Assembly (NCBI GenBank): GCA_020744425.1
Contig: JAGMUV010000005.1
Coordinates: 3,038,001 to 3,102,000, forward strand
Reading direction: 5' to 3'
DNA from: Dactylonectria macrodidyma
Lineage: Eukaryota; Ascomycota; Sordariomycetes; Hypocreales; Nectriaceae
Length of the DNA: 64,000 nucleotides
Shown one piece after another: positions 45,890-56,030 of this stretch. A model generated the notes under the pieces. The model saw nothing but the letters and a program-made list of their open reading frames with translations. It was not told the origin of the DNA and ran no database searches. A program made the translations under genes and the position numbers. How positions within the stretch are numbered: the stretch's first letter is position 1; the number at the start of each line of letters is the position of its first letter.

Positions 45890-47211
45890 GTTAGGAAGAG
45901 TTTAAGATGTTGTCTGGTCTCAGCATCGAGGCAACGTGACCGCTGAGCTCTTTTTAACAACACGGCTGTTCTATATGCCTTTAGCTCAGCGTGTTAATAA
46001 GTGTCCCTTCGGACGAGATGCCATCTCGCTTGTTCAAATGTCATCAGTCCAGACTAACCATTTCCTCCACCCACACCGCGCGATGCGCGGAGTCAAAGGT
46101 CGATGACATATCGTCTAAGAATTAGAGGAGATATGTAGCCAATCATCGAATTACTAAAGGAGCAGACTCTCCCTATATCACACGGAGTCGGTGTCATTAG
46201 GGCTCCGAAGGGCTCCATCTACGTACGGCAACGTCGTCCGTGAAATGCCGTACAGCCAACAAGGCATGTCTTTAGTAGCCGGGACACAAACAATGGCGAA
46301 TCTCTCCGCATTTGCATCGCCTTGTTGATCCACTAACACGGCGTCTTAACTACCTTATGAATTAGGAAGTAGGCGTTTCAACTATTTTAACTACCTTATG
46401 ATTTCCGAATCGGCGCCTCACTTACCTTAGGCGAGAGATCGTGGGGTAGCTAGCGTACGCGGCGGCTCGGCTCGTGTTCGCCTTGTCTATCCATCCATGC
46501 TTCCACGAGAGGAGACCCCTGGACATCAAAGCCGAACATGGGCTTGGGCTTGTCCATGTCACCAACACTTTTCCCGATCGGCATCAAGAGCTTTGGGGTT
46601 CTTGGAACAGAGAGTTCAAAGCCTTGCTTTCAACTAGGGATCGCTCCCCCTTAACTTACTTCCCAGCTCATAGAGACCATTTGTGGCTGTGCCTGAGCTG
46701 AACTTGCAGCACTGCTTCCACTAATATGTAGCGCAGTTATAGTGGTGGTGTTAGGCTAGAATTCGCAAGTCCAGTCACCAATCTCCGAGTACCGTCGCCA
46801 ATCTCCAATTCCAGGGGGCACGTCACTAAATTACAGCAAGCAGTTCACTAAACGACAGCATGCAGCACAATATTTCAGCAAGTCTTGCACAAAGTAACAG
46901 TACTAATAACGCGTGCTCAAGCCAAACTTTGCATAGAATCCCACTCATTCTGCAACTCAACAACGTAGACTGCCTGCCTAATTGACCGAATTGATAAGTT
47001 CTTAGGTTCGGGTGTTACATTTGTCAAAGGGGGCGTGGGGCGTGGCGCTGTCTCATCCCTATTCTCGTAGGCTGCATCCTGTTGAATTGAGCAATCCAAT
47101 GCTGCCCACTATGTTTCTGAGTAGAGATCTAGTACTTCTTTCAAGTAGCCTCGGAGTTGCTCACGAACGGTTTTAAACGCCTGTCTGACTAATGGGACTC
47201 ATCTCATAGCC
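45890..47211. other. Repeat-rich degenerate intergenic DNA
   Basis: No genes. Contains a 15-bp direct repeat (46346-46360 and 46387-46401), an 8-bp inverted pair GTACGGCA/TGCCGTAC around 46224-46251, and degenerate repeats TC(A/G)CCAATCTCC and TCACTAAA...ACAGCA around 46770-46870. It looks like an old, decayed repetitive element. Confidence 0.45.
46346..46401. repeat. 15-bp direct repeat TTAACTACCTTATGA
   Basis: Two exact copies 41 bp apart, each preceded by a GGCG-containing segment; a third, weaker segment (GGCGCCTCACTTACCTTAGG) follows. Suggests a decayed tandem array. Confidence 0.75.
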
Positions 47212-49047
47212 TTAGTAGACATATTCAAAGTTGGGATTCTCCTTGTCCGTCATGTCGGTAAAGGCTGTGGCGTTGAGCACGCCCGTCAGGCTGCTGCCGG
47301 CGGCGAGCAAGGCGGCGCGCCGCTTCTCCTTGCGCCTGTTCTCCCACATGAAGCTGTAGCGGAAGACGAAGAAGAGAGCGAGCTCGATGCAGTTGGCCAC
47401 GAGCAGAGAGCCGATGCCCAGCGGATACGACGGCGCTTGCTCGGCGCGGTAGAAGAAGGGGCTGGCGATATTTCCGATGCACGCCCCGAACCAGATCATC
47501 CCCGAAACAATCATCTTCTTAGACTGGCCGCCGGTGTTGGAGGTGATGAGGGAGAGGCAGATGACGAACGAGGCCTGGTAGGAGCCTGTGAGATAGCTGC
47601 GGGAAGGGTTAATTACGCCGTCGGCTACAGGATCATGGCTTCGAGAATCAGCTCAGACTTACAAGCAGATCAACCTGCCAACGTAGGCATCGGTGGGAGC
47701 AAGGAGAAAGCCCAGGGCGCCAGCAATGGTGGGCAGCATGAATATGGCGCTGACGAGCGTTCTGCTGTTGGGAGGCATGTACTTGTTGGCTAGCGCGCCG
47801 AGGCCAATCCAGATGACAACGAGAGCCCCCTGAGGGATACCGAGCAGGGCCGTGTGCAGCGTGTCAAAGCCAAGGCCCTTGATAACGAGGGTGGAAAAGT
47901 TGGAGATGCCGCCGTTGGGGACGTTGGAGACGAAGCCGAGGAGCGTGAACAGCCACGTCTTGTAGTCGAGGTAGGCCTCCCTGACCTGGCCCCAGTTGAT
48001 CTTGTTTTGCTCAATACCCGTCTGGTTGCTGCGCAAGCGCGCAATCATGATAAGCTTCTCGTCATGGGTGAAGCCCCAGATGGTGCGCGGCGAGTTGGGG
48101 AGCATGAAGACGAGCACGACGGCCCAGAAGGAGCAGAAGGCGCCGACGACGAGGAACTCGTAGCGCCAGGACTCGAGGGCACCCTTGATGTGCCCGATGC
48201 CATAGCCTGAGGGTTGGGTAGTGTTGTTAGGATGAAGTGTGGGCATTGAGTTAAGTATGTGGAAGATGACGAACCAATTAGACCACCACCGGCAACGCCG
48301 ATGCCGTTAAACGCATACCACGCAGCGATGCGAGACGGCTGCTCGGCACGGGTAAAGTACATGGACGTGATGAGCATAAAGGCCGGGTCGGCGATAGCCT
48401 CAAAGGCGCCCGACAAGACCCTCAGCGCGAGGAGGCCGCCGAAGCTTTTGGCGGCGGCTTGGGCCATCAGCAGCGCGCCCCAGAGGAAGATATTGAAGGC
48501 GAGATAGTAACCCGGCGGGCTGCGCTGCATGAGCAGGTTGGATGGGATGGCCCAGACGAGCCAGCCAAAGTAGAAGCTGCTCGAGAGCCACGAGTACTCG
48601 TCGCCCTGTAGGTTGAGGTCCTCTTTGAGGCCGAAGATGGCAGCGTAGGAGCTAGCGGGAGGCTGTCAGCACAGAGAAGCGGTGGGATGAGATGAGATGG
48701 GATGAGACTGGTCTCTGGGCTGGTTCGACTTACAGGGTGGTCTTGTCGACATAGTAGAAGAAATAGCAGACACCAAGCAACGGAATGATGCGGCGGTCCA
48801 GCTTTCGCAGCACCCGCTTTTCGGCGGCCACATCGATGGCCTCATCGCTGGGATATCGTGCGAGGGCTTCGACATAGATCTCATGAGGCTGGTTCTCGGA
48901 CGTGACGACGACTGGCTTGTCGACGTCGCTTTCATGACCGGCGCGGTTCTCATCGGGCCTCCGAGCTTCCGCATCCGCATCTATCCCCGCTCCCGGAGAT
49001 GCGGCGGCGGCGGCGGCGGCGGCGACGACATCTCGATCGTTGGCCAT
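47212..49047 (-). CDS. MFS transporter, anion:cation symporter (Dal5-like) family
   Basis: Four exons, complement(join(47212..47596, 47663..48206, 48275..48651, 48734..49047)), 539 residues, all in frame. The cytosolic N-terminus carries an Ala run encoded by a GCC repeat. KRVLRKLDRRIIPLLGVCYF and YYVDKTTLSYAAIFGLKED are the usual entry into helices 1-2 of this family. LRVLSGAFEAIADPAFMLIT and MYFTRAEQPSRIAAWYAFNG match helices 4-5. The segment FTHDEKLIMIARLRSNQTG is the central loop, and the protein ends in a charged tail. About 12 membrane helices. The family imports carboxylate-type solutes such as allantoate, nicotinate and pantothenate; the substrate here is unknown. Plasma membrane expected. 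A TATAAAG lies 175-181 bp upstream on this strand. Confidence 0.93.
49001..49023. repeat. GCG trinucleotide repeat coding for Ala
   Basis: Seven or so GCG/GCC units within exon 1 of the MFS gene encode a poly-Ala run at about residues 9-16. Probably variable in length between strains. Confidence 0.85.
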
Positions 49048-49221
49048 GACTGCTTCACTTCAAACTTCGCTGGCACGCGAAAGGGTTGTCCTTCTTCGTC
49101 TGCCCCCTCCAAAAAAAAACGAAGAAGAAGAAGCAGGTCGTAAGTTGCAAAGCTGATCCGTTGGGAGCGGAGATCCAACCGGCGATAAGGGAAAACCCCC
49201 TCTCCCACAGCGATCTCGGGT

Positions 49222-49228
49222 CTTTATA
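49222..49228 (-). promoter_or_regulatory. TATA box of the MFS gene
   Basis: TATAAAG on the minus strand, 175-181 bp upstream of the start codon, consistent with a regulated rather than housekeeping promoter. Confidence 0.5.
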
Positions 49229-50082
49229 CCCTAAGTAGCCTTGCTCGTTGCAACCGACGCTCGGGATGGGAGGTTGTGGGGCATGCGGGCCATGACACGG
49301 TTCGACACCGGGGTTGGATGAGTTGAGAGGATCAGCACAATGGACTCCGCTGCTGGTGCTGCGGTTTCGTTGCCTGTGGCCGTTTGAGTCTCCGCGGAGC
49401 ATTGTCGTGTGTCATTTTTTCCCGTTTTATCGTTTAGTTGCGAGTGCGCGCGGGTTCTGACAATATTTGAAGACTCAGACTGCTCTTGAGGCTGCCAAAT
49501 TGTCAAGCGTCGAGGTTTTTTGTTGGTGAGTGCTGAGGCTGGAGTTGCGAGTCGTGATTACGTACGTGAGAGCGAACTCAGCACCCCTGGTCGCCCGTGC
49601 ACTCTCTATCTACCCATGCTCGAGCCGATGTCGCTCCGGCACAGACTCAGCTCTGCGGTCTTTATTGCCTCATGTCAGATACGTCTTCATGCTGCCAGCA
49701 GTCTCTGACTTGGGGGAATGAAGGCACAAAGAGCAGAATCGACCGCCGTCATGACTTATAAGAGAGAGGCCTTATAGTAAGCACAGACTCCCGCAGTCCG
49801 GCATCCACTCAACTGCCACTTACTATGTATAGACTTTCCCCATGGGGGAGAACTCTTCTCTCTCTCTCTCTCAGACATTGGGGGTTTCTTTCCATGCCGA
49901 CCAATCCCGTCGGTCAATGTCAAGTCCTGCTGGAGAACAGAGCGGGTCAGTTGATGGAGACGGGTGGAGGGTTGGGGGTTAGAACTCTCGAGAGCACACC
50001 CCTTGTCAACTTCCCCCCAAACTTGTGGAGATTGCTTTACAGTCCGATGTCTGAGTCTGAGCTCCGAGTTCCGAAGCACTTA

Positions 50083-50340
50083 TATCCCTTTGACCGTGGT
50101 AAGACTACACTAGACCCATAGTCCCCATAGAGGCCCGGGAGATCAGCGGTACGCTGGTTGACTTCAAAAGGTTCCGTGGCTATGCGAAGGGCTATGTATT
50201 TCAATGTAGATCTCTAACAGCCGCGACATCTAGCGCCTCATAAAATAGGTGGAACCTCTTGTACCTCGCCTTACTCTCCTTTCGTTGGTTTGAATCCCCG
50301 CTACTAGCGTAAGTGTAGCCTTACCACGGTCAAAGGGATA
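50083..50340. mobile_element. MITE-like element with 28/29 terminal inverted repeats and TA ends
   Basis: The left end (50083-50111) is TATCCCTTTGACCGTGGTAA followed by GACTACACT. The reverse complement of the right end (50312-50340) is the same except for one base (A to G). Both ends are flanked by TA, as expected for a TA target-site duplication of Tc1/mariner-Fot1/pogo type elements, leaving a 254-bp body. The interior has no open frame. Size, TIRs and absent transposase fit a non-autonomous MITE. No second copy occurs in the window, so family membership is inferred from structure alone. Confidence 0.72.
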
Positions 50341-51328
50341 ACACGCAACATTGTATGTAGTTAGTTGTATCCATTCTGGTTCCCATCCACAAGTCTCAAG
50401 AATCCATGGCTACCCATCTGCCACGAGACCGTCCAATCCCATACAACCATGACCCAGACATCACCCCACTAGAAACGACGTTGAATTAAGATTTCGCCTC
50501 CGTATTCCAGAGACGAGGGTGTGGGAAAGGGGGGACCCTGTGATCACGCGCCTTGAACCAAGTGAACCTGAGATCTTCCATGGGATTGTGACACGTCTCT
50601 TCTCACAGATTTCGCCACTCAGTCACCATCCTCCTATCATCGTCGTTGCGAATGCACACTCCCCTCCAAGACCCCTTGCCTAACCGCATGTTGCCTTCCT
50701 TGTCCTTGTCGCCGCCCAAAAAAAGCAAGTTGTAGTGCGTGTCTAAGCCTCAAAAGTAGGTAGGCAACCTTAGCTACAGTACTCAACCTTGTCAACTTAA
50801 AACGTAGCCAAAGCCTAACCAAAGGGGAATACCAACCTTGCCCAGCGTTCCGCCATCGAGCGCGCCATCTAACCTCATCAGTCTTGGTCAAATCGATAGC
50901 CGTGGCTTTAACAAGCCTCCCGCAGTGCTCTAGGCGGCGACACTAAGCGAAAGGCATTCTTAGACAACCTTATGCTGCCTCTCTGGTCGGCAACGCCAGC
51001 TCATCATATCCCTGTAGTCATTACACATTCACCATCAACACGCTACGCTTTGAGTCTTCCTTTCAATTGTGGTAAATTGATCTTTGTAGGACTAATTCTG
51101 ACCATTGAAAATTTGAACCTCCACCGCCACTTCCCGCCAAACCGGTCGCCCCTTTTGTTGTTGTTGTGGTTGCATGATCAAGTTAACCATGTTGATGGAA
51201 CTCTCATTCGTAGTTCTTGGAACCTCACCAAGCTGCGACTCGGCAGCTTACCTCCCCTGTTACCCCAGATACCACCTTCAGCCGTCTCTCCATCGTCGCC
51301 TCGCCTCACCTCGCCTCACCCATGGTGC

Positions 51329-54300
51329 TTAGATGTACCACATGGTTTTGCGGAAGAAGGCACGCTGGCGCTCCTCACCATTAACGGGGCCCTTCGCCGC
51401 ATCCACTGTTCCTCCAAGCCGAAGCAGGGGTGGAGCTTCCATTGCTCGATCAGGTCCACCGACAGACATTCCTCGGGCGATCTTGTCACGAATCATTTCG
51501 TGACCCTTGGGGCCAGTTCGGAATCCCTCGCTGGTCGCAATGTTCTCATGAGCCCTGGCACGGTCGCTAGCCAGATGCGCATAGTAGACTGCCGGATGAA
51601 GTGAAACCGGGGTAGTCGACCGGGCGTAGGAGTAACATTGCTGGTAAATCATCTTTTGAAGATCATTTACAGGCATATTCATCTCGTCAAGGATGACGTG
51701 ATAATGAACAGGTCGCGCGGTTCCTTGGATGGCCACATGCGAGTTGAGGTAAAAGTCCCACATGAAGGGATGAGTGACTTCTTTCTCCACCAAGGTTCCA
51801 GGGAGTGGGTTGGCATTCTTGTCTCCACGCTGGGGGAAGAAACGAATGTGATGGCGCTTTGTAGCCACAATAACCGTGAACTTAGGAGCAGCCTTGCCAG
51901 CGGGAGTCTTGTCACGGAGAAAGGCCTTGATCTCAGAAATCTCATTGTCAAGCACCTGAGCAAACTGACCCTCGCCAACACCATCTCGGAAGTACATTAT
52001 GTGAGCAGGGAAACCGTTGTTGTGACCCTCTCGCCAATAGTTTGCGAGCTGGCTAAAGAGGAAGCGCATGTTTGCAGGAGTGAGTATCTCAACTCGGTAA
52101 CCGTTCGACTCGACAAGAGCGGCATATCGGGTTGCGTCTCTGTCGACAGACATTGTCATGGCGGCAGTGGAGGGAGAGTTGCCACCTGGGGCCGTGTGAG
52201 AGACGTCGACGCCGATGATCATGGTAGGCCTGTTCTCGGGGAAGTACGTAGGCGTCTTCCAAAGCTGTGGTGTGCAAGCAGTAGCGCCACCCAGCTTCGC
52301 GTTCACCTTCATGGCAACATTCGAATGGTACTGGCCGTTGTTCTTGATGACGTGATTTCTAAGCACGACCTGAGTCAAGATGCCAAAACGGCAATCGGCA
52401 GACTTCTTCAAACGCTCGTAAGTGCCACTGTTTCGCTTCGTCAAGACGCAGAACAGAAGTTGGGTGTACCCGCTGGCTTTGGTGACCTGCTCATGGGCCC
52501 AGGCAACACAATTGGCGGCATTGAACATCATGTCGCCAGGGGGCTGGAGAATTTTGGGTTCCTTGGTAACCTTTCCACCGTGACTGATGAAAGTAGTCTT
52601 GAAGGTGTTTGCAAACTGCTGCAAAGCAGCGGGCGAAACACCCTGCTCGAGGAGAACGAAGCCCCAGTTCATGAGGGGTGCGGCATTCTGCTTCCAGAAC
52701 TTCTTACCTCGAAGGTCCCATCGACCGGCAAACCTAGGCTCACAAGTGCCCTGTGAAAACTTGACGATGGGAGGTGGAAGAATTCTGGCCTCAGTCTTCG
52801 CAAACTGCGTTTCAAAGGACACACCATACTCCTTTAGATAAGGATCGGAGCCAATCTGAAGATCGCGAGCATTCTTCTCAATGTTGGCCTTGCGCTCTTT
52901 GGGACGAGTGACTGCAATCTTGATCATCGCTGCGGTTTGTTCTGGGTTCAACTTGAAGGGGTAACGCTGCATACTCTCAACGAAAGCAAGCTCCATGGGA
53001 ATTTTGCCCGCCTTGCCAGCATCGATGAGTGGGAGATTGGCATTTCGCAGCGTAACCTTGTACTTTGATCGATAGTACTCATGAACAGACATTTCCTTGT
53101 CCTCCTGGTCCTTGAAAGTGACGTTCTTGGCCGTTGCGCCCTCCGGGCCATACTGTTCATTGAAGACGAAGTCGACAATGGTGTAGAGCTTTTCGTCGTT
53201 GCGTCGGCCAGCATGACGAACCTTGAACTTCAGTCGTCTCAACTTTCGAAGCTGCTTGAAGGCATCAGACGACTCCCAGCGTCCGCTGCGACCCTTGACA
53301 GGCTTGAGATGCTGATAAACCGTGACTGGAGTCAATCCCTGCCAGCGTCTGTCGCAGTTGGCAAGAAAGTTGCACATCAATCTTTCCAAGGGTTGTCCTC
53401 CAACCCAGAAGCAAGTATTGGCGACATCAATGTTGTAGCCAAGGCCAACTCCACCGCGGCCCAAGTTGTGGCTCATGCGAACAGAGGCGTATGTGCCCTT
53501 GTGAACTTCCACAATGGAGCCGTCGTTGAGAGGAATTCCAACTTCATTCCGCTTGTAAAAGTTTCGCTTGATAGCAAGCATGTGCTCAGATGGCCACTGA
53601 CGGACGAGATGATCAAGAAAGTTGAGTGCCTCTTGAACCGAGCTGCTGAAAGACACCTTGTGATCCAGATAGCCTTGCAGAGCGCTCACCTTGATCTCGG
53701 TGGTGTTGCGGAGTGTCAAGTGAAAATCGGCGCCAGGGCGAGCCTTGGCGCCTGGTGGACGCTTCTCACCATCATCAAGATCGATCTTGCACCGAATCTC
53801 ACCCCGTGGGAGGAGGACAGGGGCCCACGCCAGCTTCTTGCCGTCGAAAAGCCATTTGCCTCCATTGTAGGGCTTGAGCTGCTCCTTCAGCTTCGGGTGG
53901 GCCCAGATCTTCTTCATGACAGGGCCGAGCTTGTCAGGCTCAGGGGACAGAATCACCTGAATGACGAGTTAGCGATCTTACGTTTGACAAGCCCATGGAT
54001 CAGAGACACTTACGTCGTACTGGTAGATCTTCTTGGCGAAGTCAAACTTGGTCATCCGGTACTGGTTGACCTCGATCTGCTCAACCTTTCCCTCGGTGTT
54101 AAGTTTCTTCTCACGAAGTGTGAAGAAGTCTTTATTTGTCGCGGAAATGTAGGCATCAGGGGGGAGTTCCACGCGGGTGTTGCCCCTCTCTTGCTTGGGA
54201 GGGCCCCGAGCAGGATCGAAGCCTGGACCTTGCTTCCAACCGGAGCTAGGCTTGCCGCCGGCGGCAGATCTCGATGGCGAGTCACTTCGAGTCCCTGATG

Positions 54301-54391
54301 GAGACTGGGATGGTCGTCGTTCGCCGGAAGTGCTCCCCTTACCCGAGGGGGAAGGGGAGCGCCCTCTGTCAGACCTGTCAGACATTGTCAT
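51329..54391 (-). CDS. Argonaute, QDE-2 type
   Basis: complement(join(51329..53956, 54014..54391)), 1001 residues; 57-nt intron with a GTAAGT donor and CAG acceptor. The first ~85 residues are Ser/Arg/Gly/Pro-rich and disordered. Order: N domain, DUF1785/L1 (KGTYASVRMSHNLGRGGVGL), PAZ (~340-440), L2, MID (~540-690) and PIWI. The slicer tetrad is intact: D710 in IIGVDVSHTAPGG, E749 in GYRVEILT, D784 in MYFRDGVGEGQF and H920 in YYAHLASDRARAH. It ends TMWYI, as usual in fungal Argonautes. The product binds small guide RNAs and cleaves complementary RNA in quelling-type silencing of transposons and viruses, mostly in the cytoplasm. A 5'-UTR intron is likely (54400-54617). Confidence 0.97.
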
Positions 54392-56030
54392 GATGATGCC
54401 TGGAGAGGAATGTCAGAACGGTTTTAGAAGAACTACAGCTCAGAAAGCTGGTGGGATGATGAGAGATATCAGGTTGATTGCTTCGAATTGAAGTGGCAGT
54501 TGTTGGGGGGAAGAAGAGTGGACAAGGAAAGGAGAGAGACGTAGTGACTCATAACCCCAAAAGGAGAAGACGAGACGGATATCTGCAGCCTCAGCAGGAG
54601 AGCAGGACAGAACTTACCAGTCAGGGCGTGGATGTGTGTCTCAGCCGGCTTGCTTGGACACAAGAACGCCGGCTCGTGGTGCGATCTTTGGAACGTCAAA
54701 GAGTGTGATAAGGGCAAGCAGGCTTGATGTTTGTAATGCTAAGAGGCAGAGGAGTGATTGAAGCGTTGCTTAAACAGAGGAAGTGAAGAAGGTGTGTGAA
54801 GGAGTGAGAAAGAAGGAGTGAAGTTGGAAGGAGGAGGAGAGCCTTCAAATAGGAACCGGGCAAGAGGTCCTATCGCCGGCGAGCGTGAATCATGAACACC
54901 CCCTTTGAGGGAATGTAGCGCTTTAGTGTGCACAATTCCTGCTCTTCGTGCTGAGTAAGAGTTTAGGGTGTTTGCTTGGTGTTGTTTAAAGAGTAGCGAG
55001 AGAAAGGGGAAGAAAGAAGATAGGCACCGACCAGCGAAACCTAATGAGCAGGAGCGCAACTGCCAGGCAACTGCGAACAAAACAACACAAATCGACTCTA
55101 GGTAAGACGCGATTCCTGTCTGCCCAATACACTTGACGGGCAGCTGTAGCTTTCCGCAATGATTGGCGTTTGAGTTGCACACGGAACGGGTCGGCGATGA
55201 GGTGTCAAAGCGTGAGGGTGTAGCTGAATGGCTGGCCGCGTCTTGTTTTCTCAATTAAGATTCGCTCCCGCAGCAACAGGCCAAAGCGTTCCGGTTTGCA
55301 AATGACTCCCGACTGTCGTGAGACTGGACTAATTCACATGGATGCTTCATTGGTGAGTGTTGAGGGGGTTGGGTGGGTGAGAAGGCAGGCGGCGAATTAT
55401 CCGTGTCAGCAAGGGAGGGGGGGGACGTGATGGACGTCCCGAATTGTTTAATCTACTTCATACCGAGTGCCGTGTGCTACTGACTAAATGTGGTAAGACA
55501 TGGCAGTGAGCGGCCAGTCAATCACGATGAAACAGCTTGCCTCATTGTGGCTCTACTCTTTGTCGGCCATGGTTTGACTACAATACCAAAGCTACCGCTC
55601 CTTACCCAGTTTGATGTCCAATCCGACGAGACGCGGCCAAGGACGGGAAGAATACGGGGTAACACAGGAATTACTAGTTGCCGTGCCTTGCAATCAACAC
55701 CAAGCCAGAGACTCAGTGAAGTGTCATCCAACCTCTCTGCATTCTTTCTCTAGTACGGAGTAGAAACCCAAGGTAAAACAAAACGTCAACCAATCCACCG
55801 TCACCCCTCTCAAACCCTTTCGTCTTGACAGGTATAACTCGACGGCCGCCATTTCTGTCTGGATCCCTACCGAACGCCATACCATGCGAGACAAAAGACA
55901 CCCATCTCCCCATAACCAGCACTTGTCCCGAAATTTTGTGGGATACGGCGATCTCGCCAGCAAACTATTATGACAACATGACGGGAAACGCAAAGAGTCC
56001 CTATTTAGCATGACGGCTGTGGATCAGCCG
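54392..56030. other. Argonaute leader and intergenic DNA
   Basis: On the minus strand, a GTAAGT donor at 54617 and a CTCTCCAG acceptor at 54400, followed closely by the Argonaute ATG, suggest a 218-nt intron in the 5' UTR. The CT-rich sequence at about 54720-54870 fits the upstream leader exon. Beyond ~55.3 kb I see nothing coding. Confidence 0.5.

Larger units (their letters stand above)
49048..51328. other. Intergenic region between the MFS gene and Argonaute
   Basis: Holds the MFS promoter, a TC microsatellite at 49856-49872, the terminal-inverted-repeat element at 50083-50340 and otherwise no coding signal. Confidence 0.5.

Noticed and set aside
50250..50320. tRNA-like T-loop GGTTTGAATCC
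   Set aside because: The flanking bases do not form T-arm or acceptor stems; the segment lies inside the MITE-like element.
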